This document shows positions 12,014 to 24,474 of a stretch of 64,000 nucleotides of DNA, one piece after another. Positions within the stretch are counted from its first letter, which is position 1. Each line of letters opens with the position of its first letter. The position numbers and the translations under genes were made by a program. Under the pieces are notes generated by a model. It searched no databases. It had not been told where the DNA came from and was given only the letters and a program-made list of their open reading frames with translations. Origin of the DNA: Tubiluchus corallicola (lineage: Eukaryota > Priapulida > Priapulimorpha > Priapulimorphida > Tubiluchidae); assembly GCA_030141605.1 (NCBI GenBank), contig JAQGDQ010000113.1, positions 329,501 through 393,500 on the forward strand. Reading direction: 5' to 3'.

Positions 12014-13140
12014 CTTAACTGTATCGTCATCGTTATAATCAATAATATGTTTTCGCGTTTATTTTCTGATGTTTTTAGTTTTCATCGGTACAAGCCATAC
12101 TTCTTTAAAAAATTCGTTTGACCAATCTGTGATTTTTCTAACGGGCCTTATATAATTATGTGTTCTGTGACTGAGTGAGTACATATCACTAAGTCACGAC
12201 GCGAAGTTGAATGACTTTTGCCATTGAATTCTTGACAGAAAAGCGAACGGTCATCAATAATTGTTCCACGTACACACAAGTAAACAGACATTAGCAAGCA
12301 AACAAAATGATGCATTAGTGTGGACAGTTTCATGCCATAATTGATGTAAGGCTATTTTGGTTGATGTAAGCATTCTGCTTGACACGCGAATTTTCATTAT
12401 CTGTGTGATAAATACAACGGGCTACAATGACAATAAGGGCTTCAAAGTCTACAGTAGCTACAATGACAATAAGGGCTTCAAAGTCTACAGTAGCTACAAT
12501 AACAACAAAGTCTACAGAGCCAACTGGATTTTACAAAGATTCCGTCTCAACACTTAACTCTAACACCAAAACTTATGGTGTTATACTATACACCAAAGCT
12601 GTATAGTATAACTGTGGATGCAGTGGCTGATGTAAATGCAGTGGCTAGTGTAATTTCAACAAATTAAAATATAAGGTATCTCAAAAAGATTTATGCATTT
12701 TGGTTCTTAAATTTCTTTTTATAATTTATCCCAAGCTCGGCCGGCTCTTACGCGGAATCAAAAGAGTTTCGGCATTTCTCCGTTGCTATGGCGACGAGAA
12801 TCACCACCAGGCTGCGATCACCAACTACTGAAGTTAGGGGAACTCAGAGCATCACGCGGAGCTCCAATCTCTCACTGTTAGGGATGCATTTTTTCTACAA
12901 TGTGCTGCCACTCACGGGCTATAAGGTACTTTCTCAATATACGACGCCCGACTTTGCTTTAAACATAATTCATTGAAGGTGTAACATCTAGGTTTGAAAC
13001 AGACAGTTTTACAACTGATATATGTTCTCCCCTAGTAGGAGCGAACGCTAGACAGATGCAGAACAATGGTGACCACAATGTACAAAAAATGTTACAATAA
13101 ATATAAGCATTAATATGTAACAAGAGTAACAAACTTAATA
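12014..13140. other. Intergenic stretch with a short tandem repeat
   Basis: No gene supported. Positions 12421-12517 hold a 36-bp tandem repeat (about 2.7 units) containing TACAATGACAATAAGGGC. A small inverted repeat, GTTATACTATA/TATAGTATAAC, lies near 12568-12611. Part of 13000-13140 is probably the 3' untranslated end of the adjacent minus-strand LINE. Confidence 0.5.
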
Positions 13141-15938
13141 CTATTTAAAGCGCTTGGTGTCTGAAGTAAAAGACTGTACTAAAACAAAAATTTGAGTGTT
13201 CACAGAATTATCTAGGGCAAGGTTTCCGTGCAGGAACAAACGTACAAGTTCATTTGTTGCAAGACTGTAAACATTGATGTTACAAGCTGACAAAAGAGTG
13301 CAGAGATTTGTAAATAAGTCGTGTCTAGCCTGGTGGTAAAGAGGGCAGCTAATTAAGTAATGACCGACTTTTCATAAGTAGAACCACATTAACATTTGGG
13401 TGACACTAGCGACCCATTGTAATTTTTATATTTTCTGAAGTACAAATCATAATTAAGTTGGCAAAAACCAACTCTCATTCTAGTATGGTGTACAGATGAA
13501 TCACGAGTACCACTTGAAAAGTAAGTAGGCCGCTTATTAAAACCCATGTGATTCTTTAGTCGGGATTTAAAGATGTTTAAAGAGTTAGAGTTACGGATAT
13601 CAAGAGGTAAACTATTTCAGCACTTAACTGATGCAAGAAAAAAAGAATTATCAAAAGCAGTTGAGTGGCAGGTGTAATTAGAAAAGTTTTCATTATTTCG
13701 GACTGGATACAATGTAATATCCCTTACGCGAGGACGCAAAATATTAAAAAGGTAGTGGGGAGCTAAGTGATTCACGATTTTATAAAAGGCACATAAACGG
13801 AAATATTGGAAACGCCTAGAAAAGGGGTCCAATCCTGCTTCGAACAAAAGATTTTAATGATTGGAACCTCACATAACACCGGTACATATGCGCGCAGCAC
13901 TCAACTGAATATTATCAAGGGTTCAACATTACGACCGAGTCCAGACCATACGATATTACCGTATTCCAAAGTGGGTAAAATAATAGTTTTGAACAAGAAT
14001 TCACAAGTTGAACACGGCAGTATAGTGGCTAGACCTCACAAGTTTCCTAGTTATGGCTGAACTGTTGCGATGATCTGGTTTACACGTTGTTCCCATTTTA
14101 GATCACATGTAAAATAAATCCCCAGGTGCTTATGAGAATTAACATGTTTTAAAGGTATATTATTGAGATAAAGTGGCATATGATGACGTTGCTGGATTTT
14201 ACGAGAGCATTACTTCGGTTTTCTGTGGATTAAAGGAACACACCATCTATCAGCCCAGTGCTGCAAAGTTTCTAGGTCGGAATTTAGATGCAGTGTGGAA
14301 TGTACTGGGTCTGTGACTGTATCCATTATGGAAGTATCGTCGGCAAAAGACGTATGTCACACTGTATATTATGAGTAATGTCATTTACATAGACAAGAAA
14401 CAAAAGACGGCCCAAAATAGAGCCCTGAGGCACCCCAGCAGCCAGGGACAAAGATTCTGATGAGGCACCTTCCATAACTACTCGTTGACTACGACCAGAT
14501 AAATAAGAGAATAACCAACGTAGTAAGGGACCACTGATGCCAAGCTGGGATAATTTGAATATGAGACCTTTGTGCCAGACCTAGTCAAAGGCTTTAGTTA
14601 CATCGAGAAAAACTGTCCATACCCTATATCCAGCGTCTAGATCAGAGTATATTTTGTGGACAATGGATGCCAATTGATTGATTGTACTATCTCCTTGCTT
14701 GAAACTAGAATTACACTCATTCAACAGATTATTGTCAATAACAAGATAATTATAAAGTTCTTTATACACAATCTGCTCCAAGATTTTAGAAACACAGGAA
14801 AGTAGAGAAATTCCACTATAATTAGTAACCAATCCTCTATCACTTTTTTTAAATACAGGAGTAACATTAGCTGTTTTCCATACTGACTGAAACATTCCAC
14901 TGTTAATAGACATTTTAAATAGTAACGTTAAAGGCACAGAAAGCGACTGAGAACATTGTTTCAAAACAATATTACTTATGCGATCGGGCCCTGTTGATTT
15001 ACCGAGTTTTACACATTTCAAGAAATTACTAACTACCTATATGCTCAGATAGGTCAACAGTTGACAAGACACTATCAGTGACCAAAGAGAAAGGAGGAAT
15101 TACGGCATTACCGCAATTTACACTACAGTTTTCTGCAAAAAAATTGTTAAATATACTACATTTGAGCTTGGTATCAGCTATAATACAGTTATTAACTTTA
15201 AGTGGTGGAATAACAAAGTCATGTTTGCTTTTGTAAAATGATTTGACACTGTTCCACCAGGCCTTGGGGCAGGTTTGTGGATCGAGTAATTTAGTATTTA
15301 GTTTCTTCATATAATCAGATTTAGCTTTTTTTAAGAATTATTATAGGTATTCCTACATCGCTCGTACTTCTCCCAAGATTCGGCAGTTTGATGCAGTTTG
15401 TAGTATTTATGTGATTTTTCTTTAGCTTTTCTTAATTTTCTGACGTAGCTGTTCATCCACAACTTGTACCAAGGTCGAATGGTTACGGTTCTATGAGGCA
15501 CATAATCTTCAAACAAATGTGACAAATTAGTAATAAAATTAGCACAAACAGAATCAACAGTTTCATTTGCAAAAAGGAAATTCCAATCAGTAACATGAAT
15601 AGCTTGATTTAAACCACACCTGTCAGCTCTATTATAATAAAAAAAATTTCTTTGGTAGGAAGCTGCAGTTGGAAGATTTGTAAGCATTTTACCATAAATC
15701 GAGTTATGATCAGCTGTATATATATATATATATAGGTGACATGACACCACTCTCCATTATTAAGCCGGTAGCATCAGTTAAAATAAGGTCAAACAAAGAG
15801 CTAGACACATCTGAAGTACGGGTAGGATGTGTTATTAACTGTGAAAGTTGATTCTGAAGAGTAAATGCATATAATTAAAAACCAAAACGATTTTCCCCAC
15901 CAGGAGGGTACCATACTGCACACTTGGCGTTAAAATCA

Positions 15939-15982
<44 letters not shown>

Positions 15983-16653
15983 TGCATAGCGAACATTTGA
16001 TAAGCTACTAATTAACGTATCGTGAGACAATTGTAACTGATTCATAAACTCATCACCGGTAGGAGCATCTTGAGTAGGAGACCGGTAACACAGACACACA
16101 TATATAAGATGAAGTTGGTAAGATTAATTTCAAACCACATGAATTCAAAGTTAGTATTAAAAACTAAATCTGTTCTTGGTGTGAAAGGTATATCAACCGA
16201 GGCGTAAAAAGCTATCCCCCCTCCCAAGCCATTACGATCTTTACGGAAAGGGACTTGGTAACCAGGGATTAACATGTCCGAGATATTAACTGAAGGGCAT
16301 AACCATGTTTCAGTAAGCGCTAAAATATCAAACTGGTTTTAATTTGAAATTAACTTCAATTCGTCGAGTTTGAAGGATTCATTGTTAGCTAACAAACTTC
16401 TGACATTAGCATGGAGAAAAGAAAAATACTTGTTTACAGGGCCGGGGTTATAATGGATATCTATCGGCAGGATAATTATAAAAGACGTAACTACTAAAAA
16501 GAAAATAATATTTGAAGTAAACATTATAAATGCGTCAGACTGAGGACATGGGTTATATGTATGATGGGGCTTAGTTCTAAATCCGTAAAGAAAATGTGGT
16601 GCAAATGCAAATAAACCAATTGCTGCCGTATACAGCGTTAATGGTACAGGCAT
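13141..16653 (-). mobile_element. Decayed CR1/L2-like non-LTR retrotransposon (LINE)
   Basis: Minus-strand remnant of an APE-type LINE. In order from 16653 downward: a hydrophobic leader; a 2A-like D-I-H-Y-N-P-G-P at 16461-16438; the start of an apurinic endonuclease domain (HANVRSL, LTETWL, CYRSP, GDFNAK, ADHNSI); a basic linker; reverse transcriptase (STGPD near 14990, LDVTKAFD at 14604-14581, PQGSILG, the F-A-D-D catalytic box at 14347-14334); and a C-terminal Cys-rich segment with SCPLY near 13350, ending at TAG 13141-13143. Several in-frame stops and frameshifts make it inactive. The first stop is directly after LKLISN. Two (TA)n tracts (15717-15735 and 15940-15979) sit inside the endonuclease region. 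A 3' UTR probably continues to about 13000. The clade is inferred from domain order and motifs only. Confidence 0.9.
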
Positions 16654-17300
16654 TTAGCTAATATGTTCAATGAGCCATAACCAACAGACCCCTGGACAGC
16701 CCCTAACATTTATGCAAAAGTGGTCACATTGAAATGTACGAAGGTTATAAGCAATATGCATATCAAGACACAACTAAGTGACTTCATATGCATAGCAAGT
16801 CACAACAGAAAATACAGTCACAATCTATATAATTATTAAAATATTGCAGTGACGCTTGACTTTCCTTTGGATAGGTCTCTGAAGCTCTTGAAATCTTTGA
16901 AGAAGGTAGCAAAAATCGCAAAGCCTTCTAGTGCAGTAGTTCTTTTCAGATTTTCGTTTAATTTGACTAAAAGAATATTCAAACATTTTGCCCTGTTTGT
17001 CAATAAGATAAGATGAACGAGATGAATTCGAGACAAGACGAGAGAGGAGAGGAAAGAAGAAGAGTCGGAACAAAATGAGACGAGACGATATGAGATATGA
17101 TAAAAAAAGATAAGATATATTTCATTTGCCATCCATTTTCTGCATAAGTAATACGAGCAGATAAAGCTCTTTGTCGACAATGGCGTCTTAAAATCTTTTT
17201 ATTAGACGTAATTTCATTTCATAATAAGACGAGTGAAATTTTTTTACTAATATTCTATTTTCAAGTACATGAGTATATTGTTCTGAAATATATTATACTA
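16654..17300. other. Intergenic stretch, no gene seen
   Basis: AT-rich sequence with a purine-rich patch at 17010-17115. The overlapping minus-strand open frames here are low-complexity and show no domain or splice support. Confidence 0.5.
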
Positions 17301-17304
17301 TTTA

Positions 17305-17940
17305 CCCATAGTTGGGGTATGGGTTGGTGAATGCCTTTCAGCACTGCACCTCTGGGGCTCCATACTGCTCCGATATTCCCTGTTGCTTAGCCTGCCCCTG
17401 TAATGGAGCAGTTACCAACTCGCACATCGTGGAGAATACGCAGGAGTCTTGGTTGTGGAGAGGCTATGTAACCAACAGTTTTGTCTACAGTTGGCTTTAG
17501 TTAGGCAATTACGCCTGACGCATCACACACACCCTGTAGTGCATGCACTACCGCGAGCCAGGCCCCCTCCGCCCAGTATTCACCTTAGCTGCTGAAAGAG
17601 TGGGCTGCCTTGCGAATGAGCAAGGCTACCTACCTACTTACGGGCTTTCCCAGTCCAATAGTGACTATCCTGAATCAGAGCCCAGATGTGAGAACATTGT
17701 GCCGTATGGTTAGAATGACATAGTGCCCAGAATGACATCAGTACTCAACAGAGGGAGACACATGCTACGAGCTTCCAAGATGAATCGCCCCCACGGTCTG
17801 CCCAGAAGACTCTCCCTCACCACAGCAACACGCAGTGGTCCCAAAAGACTGGACTGAGGGCATAGGGCTACCTGCCCCGGGACCTGGTCCATAGGCTTCG
17901 GATCCTCCGGCGTCTACTCACCTGATGTTGCTCGCGGTTG
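17305..17940. repeat. GC-rich unclassified block, probably a repeat fragment
   Basis: About 630 bp with G+C far above the neighbourhood and abrupt edges. It contains GTAGTGCATGCACTAC-like palindromic sequence (reverse complement of 17539-17552 region), GCAAGGCAGCCCACTCT on the minus strand and CCTGCCCCGGGACC near 17870. Only frames of about 60 codons are open. Composition suggests an inserted repetitive element, but I cannot assign a family. Confidence 0.4.
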
Positions 17941-18512
17941 AATAAGAAATTAAAACACGCCATAATAACGCACTAGACATTTGCAAATAACACACTTCCA
18001 CTCGTCGGAAGCAAAGAAATAAATGAAGCCGAATAAACTCTGACACCTGTTACGCGTCACTGCAAGAACGACGAATATCATTGCCATGGTAATGAATTGT
18101 TATCATCTAAGTGACGTAATGTGCCATGACGCAACAGAAGTCAGAAGATGATGAGTATGACTAATTCCCATGGTAAAACGGAGTCACGAATTAATCCTCT
18201 AAAATGGACAAGAAAAATGAAAGGGCGCCGTTTATATATTGTATATATGCTTAGACTATCTGATGATAATAAAGTGAAGACAATTTTTAACAACCAATAG
18301 AAGAGAAAACGAGCAGGAAAACAGATGTTAATATATTTACATTTTGCAGAGAAACATTTAAACTCTTCAGTACTGGCCTTAGAGTAGAGATAGCAGCACT
18401 TGATCCATTGCAGAGACCAGCAGGGAATCTTGGCATAAACAGATGAACAGAATCATGTCCCTGGACGCAAGATTCAATGGACGAAGACTTCTGTAATTGT
18501 TTTTGCTCACGG

Positions 18513-18514
18513 GC

Positions 18515-18580
<66 letters not shown>

Positions 18581-18745
18581 TTTTATTTAAAGTCGGCTTT
18601 ACATTCAACAGACAACACAAGTCTGCCATGAGGTTTTATCGCCGACTGTAAATAACAAACTACATCTACATAACAGAAATTATTATTACCCCTCTTTTAC
18701 ACTAAATACCACCCGCCAGGCTGGACAAGAAGAACTGAAGATAGT
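18513..18745 (-). mobile_element. 5'-truncated SINE with (ATT)n tail (family 1, copy B)
   Basis: Read on the minus strand it matches the element at 51352-51665. Both have CCTGG followed by GTGGTATTTAG, then GTAAAAG and GGGGTAATAATAAT, CTGTTATGTAG, an AAAGC(C/T)GAC block and TTAAATAAA, ending in a long ATT tail (plus strand AAT at 18518-18581). The tRNA-like head seen in the other copy is missing. Confidence 0.7.
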
Positions 18746-18759
18746 CATAAGGAATACAA

Positions 18760-19448
18760 TTTTGGTCGGTTTCTAGTTTCTTTCAGTATATCAAATTAGT
18801 CTGGTGAATATCATATCAACGCATTTGGCTCCTGTAAGTATGTTTTTCGTGTTAGAGTTAATTTGTGAAAAGGAAAACAAATTGTTAGCATCACGTTTGG
18901 TTAAGAAATATGTAAAAGTATTACACGATGATTCATTTGATATTGAAATTCAGTTGCCATTTTGATTTTTGACATTTTACAGAACTTTTTCCGACTAAAA
19001 TAAATGTCCGACTAAATTATTAGAATTTAGTATTTATTTATTGACATATACATTACAATGACATAAATAGGTAGACTAACAGCATAAGAACTACAAAAAT
19101 CTGGAAAATTACATAACGAAGTTATTATATATATATATATAGCTATAGTAGCCAAAAAACGCGTAATTATTTTACACAAACAACAAAATTATGTGATAAA
19201 AGGTCTACTTGGTGTGGCCATTTACCTGTATACTATTCAACTGTTGCACCGTTGCAGACTGGTTGTTGTTATTATTGTGTATTACTTTGTAGATGGAGAA
19301 ACGTAAATTATAATTCAATTCAATTCAGTCACCTTCCAGCTTTAGAATCCCTGTCCATTTTCACAATAACGTGGGCGAAGCTTCAGAAAGAAGATGGTAA
19401 ACGCTCCAGTTAAACAGTTTTTGTATAATTTTGATAACAAATGCTGTT
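18760..19448. other. Probable 3' untranslated and intergenic sequence of the ankyrin gene
   Basis: AT-rich, with no coding signal. On the minus strand, overlapping AATAAA signals (plus-strand tttatttatt at about 19031-19040) lie about 400 bp beyond the predicted stop at 19449. A short TA microsatellite lies at 19125-19140. Confidence 0.4.
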
Positions 19449-19514
19449 TTACGAATCTCTCAGCATCATGATTTCCAGGATATGTGATGAATAGTATGCC
19501 GGAAGCCTCTTTTT
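19449..19514 (-). CDS. Last exon of the ankyrin/Dpy-30 gene
   Basis: A phase-0 exon of 21 codons plus TAA, after a TTTGTTGCAG acceptor. It is chosen because its start (KKRLPAYYSSHILE) fits the linker pattern that follows ankyrin exon B elsewhere (G-x-SPEFYL, G-x-TPEMYL). A longer frame starting in phase 1 exists at the same place, but no phase-1 donor precedes it. Confidence 0.55.
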   Translation of the reverse strand, partial: KKRLPAYYSSHILEIMMLRDS

Positions 19515-22500
19515 CTGCAACAAAAAAACTTTTGAAAATAATTGGAAATATACTGGTCCACATTTAATGCCTATTTAATGCCTTTTACATTTACATTTGC
19601 GTTTTCTTCTTCTTCTTCTTCTTCTTATTATTATTATTATTATTACTATGAAAGATGTAGGACCATATGATTGTCTTGTCCAGTTGCCTGTTTATAATGA
19701 ACCTAAATCTAAATCTAAATTGTCCAATGTTGGAATCAATGAGACTTCAATAAACAACAAATTTATTTTGACTTTTCTTCTGCATACTCAGCAACTGAAA
19801 CGTCACTTAAATAAAACAGAAACTTATCAACAGATATGGCTTCATGGTATCAGTACTGTCCCAAATGATATGATAAGAAATGGCTTCAGTGTGCCACTTT
19901 TCCAGGACTTTGGAAGCATCTAAGATCAATTCATGAACCCAAATAAAGCATTTTTAATTTTCTTCTTCTGCGTCACGAATTTTTGACATTTTAGGCGATA
20001 AAGATAACAAGTAACCAAGAACAGATTGCAATAGAATGTTGCTCTTCAGACTCTGTTAGAACATTTTTACAGTCAGGATTGGTACCTTTCAGATATACGT
20101 ATAAATCCAAACAGGAGTCATGTTGGATTCTTGCGTATATCTCAAAAGTACCAATCCCGATTTTGGCCGCTTTCTTGTTGAGGGCAGCTGAAACCAAGTT
20201 CTAGCAGAATCTGAAGGGAAAATCCTACTGCAGTTTGTTCTAAGTACCCCCTTACTATCTTTACCCACCTATTTCCAGTTGCAGTGATAACAATCTCTAT
20301 AGTTGGCAGCCATATTGAAATTATGAGAGCGGCATGCGATAACACAAGTTTTCAAAAAATGTCTTTAATTAACTTCATTATTAACTGCTGAAACTGAAGG
20401 TTAATATGACAGAATAAATAACTTATTTTGGAGCTATTGGTGAAAAGTTTCTTTGACTTAAAGGCTTATCTTGAAATCTCACGGCGTGTGACTTGACAAA
20501 CTGTGTATTCTTAGACGCTAATTGCAAGTCAGCGTTTTTGTTTTAAGTAATAGTATTATTACGACTGCAAAATGCCATTTATTTTCACTCCCTATCTCTG
20601 TATTGTTATGCTTCAATCCATTACGAAGCCATTGCATATCAGCACAACCTGTATAAAACTCCTGATATGGAACGGCATCGTGGAAAATGTGGCATTCTAC
20701 AGGCAAACTGGCAGGCGCGTCTACCATCTAAGCACCCTAATATGGAAGACAGCAAGATAAGTTCCTGGCGTGTCCTTTAGCATTAATTTCTCTGTTTCGA
20801 CGTTCATTTTCTACAAAACAGTCTGAAATACGCCACTTCTACCTACGGAAGGGCCCCGATTCAAACCGACCGGGGGGGGTGTTTCCATCCCTAGTGGTGA
20901 TGGCACTACAGTATTTTATATATTGCATCATCGAAACATAATTTGCAAAGTACATTCTTATTCAGAATATAAAAGTAGCTACAGAACTCACCACATCTCT
21001 AACACTGGTATCAGCTCCAGCTTCTGTTAATTTTACTTTTATTTTCTTTAACTCTTTCTTGCTAACAGCCATTGCATAATGCATTGGGGTTCTGCCCATC
21101 TATAAAAGAAAGTTAATTTTCTTGAAACTCAAACAGGACAGTGTTTCAAGCAAATCAATATTTTTCATAATTTTTTTCGCTTGACCCGAAAGATACGCTT
21201 ACATTATCTTTTATGTTTAAAGTAGCAGGATATCGATCAACGATGAATTGTACTGAATTCATTATTCCGTAAAGCACTGCCGTGTGAAGGCAGCACCGTC
21301 CATGCCGATTGCGAGCTGTGGCAAGAGACTTCCGGTCCAGAAGCAACTGCAGGTCTCTAACGTTGCCATTCTGGGCAGCATCGTGGACTTTCTTGACCTT
21401 GACCTTGAAAAAAATTTCAGTTTTATTATAGCAGCTCTTAAAAGACTTATAACACGAAACCATTTGTTTGACACCATTTCTTTAGCTGTTGCGGACTGTG
21501 ATTTAAGATACGTAGCACCTTTTTTACACGGTGACATACAAATTTGTAGGCTTTGGGCTGAGTCCTCTTTTGCGACCACAATACGAAGCATTTTTAATGT
21601 GTGAGTGCGTGGGTGCGTGCGCCCAATTTTTGAACATAATGAAAAATATTAAGGCAAGATTATGATTACTGATCATTCAAATTACTGGCAACTTATTCCT
21701 TCCTACGGCACAAGTACTTAAACGTTTTTCTTGAGATTGTAGAACTTGTTTGTCATGAATGTTTCGATGAAAAATAAGAATAAATCTCATAGTATAAATC
21801 TTCCAAATTTCTACTAACACATGCACGATATTTATACGTCACCGTTTGCTTTTTCATGTTCCCACAATCAGTATTTGCCTCGCAACTTTATAATATAAGA
21901 AAAAAAATTCTGAAAACCTGATATACTTCGATGGTTTTGAGCGTCTTTGTCATTTCTTCGGTCTGCTCATTTTCAGCAACCTTATTAACACAGCTGCTAA
22001 ATCTATCATAACCATCTTGCACGAGTCTTGTTAAAACTGTCCAGTTGGCCTTTATCAGTGCATCATCTAGTAATGGTTAAGGTGTTACTACTCAAGTTTT
22101 CATAATTTATTAACTGTAAAAGTTAGCACCAAGTAATGACTGGAAGATCTGCACTATAGTACTTTGCTTTGCAAAGGCGAGGAGAATAGGCATGTGATCA
22201 TGATTTGTGCTCAGCAACTGAAGTTTGTCAGTGAATTTATTGTGACTGCCGGGTTGAATACTCGCGCTGGCTAGTTCGCCATACCGATTCTGGCTGCTTG
22301 CTTCGACGGGGGAGGATGTGTTCACATCCGAAACTGACTAAGATACCTCGGCTAGTTCAGTGGTTCATCCTAGAAAGTATCTTTGATAATGAACGAGTTT
22401 CCGGCCCCGCCAAAACCATCTACATTTAGTAGGCTCAGCCAGTGAATGCTGGGAGAGCTGGTTTGCTGCGTACTGACTTATAAGTTTTTAAATAAAAAGT

Positions 22501-24426
22501 AGTTGGTTTTATCAGATTACTATCAAAATTAGATTAAAATCTGGTTCCGGCTAACTGTGTCCAAACTTGACTTTCTAAATTCGCATGTTGACCATTAGTT
22601 TCTGTAAACTGGGGATATTCCAATGTTTTAATATTAAGAATAGGAGCTAATTTTGCCCGATTTAGGGCGTCATTTGATGTAATTAAGACAAAAGTTAAGG
22701 GTAAAAAATTATCAGCCACGATAAGAATTACACATGATTCCTAACTTACAGACGTAATTATTAAACACTGTAACATTGTCCAGACAGTTGTAATCTTGTG
22801 CAACATCCACTGCTGTCTTCTCTATCACATCTCTTTCTCCAAGGCTGTACTCAGATTTCTCAATCAAGTCTAGCAACCGCCCAGCTGTTACTTTTAGTGG
22901 TGCAGCTCTGTGTAATTCAGTTTGTCCCTCGGCATCCTTAATTGTACAAAAATTCATAAACAGTGGATAACATAAAAATAATGACTTCAACTTAGTTTAT
23001 TTTTAGCGCTTGCCACGATGTGGAAAAATTGGTGAAAAATCTGCTGCTTGATTTTCAAATAGCGCTGGAAATGAGACTTCTGGTTGTCAACACAGATTCA
23101 TTCGTGACAAACTCTGTTACTTTGGCCTTTTTTCTTTCTGTTCGTTCTTCGTTTTTAGATCCTGTATGCAGGTCCAGATCACGAATCTTTTCTTACTTCA
23201 GGTAAAAATGTCCAATATACAAATATTTGGATAATTACAGATAAAATTGACATAATAAAATAATTACAAACTCACTAAAATGTTCCTAAAAACCTAAATT
23301 GAAAATTTGGAGATAAAAGTTTTAACGTATTAGGCTTATATAGTACATCATAATTCACAATATCAACAACATACGTGTTTTTTGAGAGCAGTCTATTTCT
23401 AAGGCTATAAGCAAATTTTCTACGCAAATGAACAAACTGTGATAGTCGGAGATTCGTGCATATGCCAGATGCGCTACAATAATATTTTCATTTAAAAAGT
23501 TTTCGTATTCCATTATTATTATTTCGTGTACCGTTAGTGGGTAATTGATCTGTTTTAAGAACAGGATCAACGTGTAGCGCTCTATCGATCTGTTCTCCGG
23601 CATAGAGACCAGCAGCAAAATCCAAATAATGAGCCACCAAAACACGCAGTGCTGCCCCTGTTGCGTTTATTAGACACCAGCATCCAAGCCAATAATGAGC
23701 CGCCAAAACATGCAGTGCTGCCCCTGTTGCGTTTATTAGACACCAGCATCCAAGCCAATAATGAGCCGCCAAAATATGCAGTGCTGCCCCTGTTGCGTTT
23801 ATTAGACACCAGCATCCAAGCCAATAATGAGCCGCCAAAATATGCAGTGCTGCCCCTGTTGCGTTTATTAGACACCAGCATCCAAGCCAATAATGAGCCG
23901 CCAAAATATACAGTGCTGCCCCTGTTGCGTTTATTAGACACCAGCATCCAAGCCAATAATGAGCCGCCAAAACATGCAGTGCTGCCCCTGTTGTGTTTAT
24001 TACTTGAAATAAGATGGCGGTCATAAACACAGCTCTATGTTGGATACAATTATTATTTCAACATTAATAAGTACGAACAGGAAATCTAACAAAATTAACC
24101 TTTAACAGGCACCACAATATAATTTTTGCGGGTAAGAAATATTACCTTTCCTGATAAAATGCGAGCCTCGATGTCTTTCTGTTGTAACTTCTGGGTTCTG
24201 GTACTATTGTGGTGCACCTAGTGGAAACGTTAACATAACATTAGCATTATAGTGAGATTATTGCCAGTGATCTTAGTACAGAGTGTCAGAATCCTATTAA
24301 TGACGATTTGTCCACAGACCATAGAAAGCAATTACAGCTGTCAGACAAAATAGATACTAATTGTGTTATCTTCAAATTCATCTAACTGAAGACATTTAAC
24401 AGTTATAGTATTATTTATGATAAAGT

Positions 24427-24474
<48 letters not shown>

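Noticed and set aside
19342-19514. Longer phase-1 reading of the last ankyrin exon
   Set aside because: The preceding exon ends in phase 0, and only the phase-0 reading matches the recurring linker start.
19597-19923. Plus-strand 108-codon frame starting in a Leu/Ile run
   Set aside because: The start is a TTC/ATT microsatellite. The rest has no splice, domain or repeat support.
22110-22325. Minus-strand 71-codon frame followed by AATAAA, between exons 20 and 21 of the ankyrin gene
   Set aside because: The split codon between 22750 and 22066 is satisfied without it, and it matches no domain. It may be a repeat fragment.
23488-24030. 180-codon minus-strand and 125-codon plus-strand frames
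   Set aside because: They are products of the 66-bp minisatellite, whose unit is a multiple of three.
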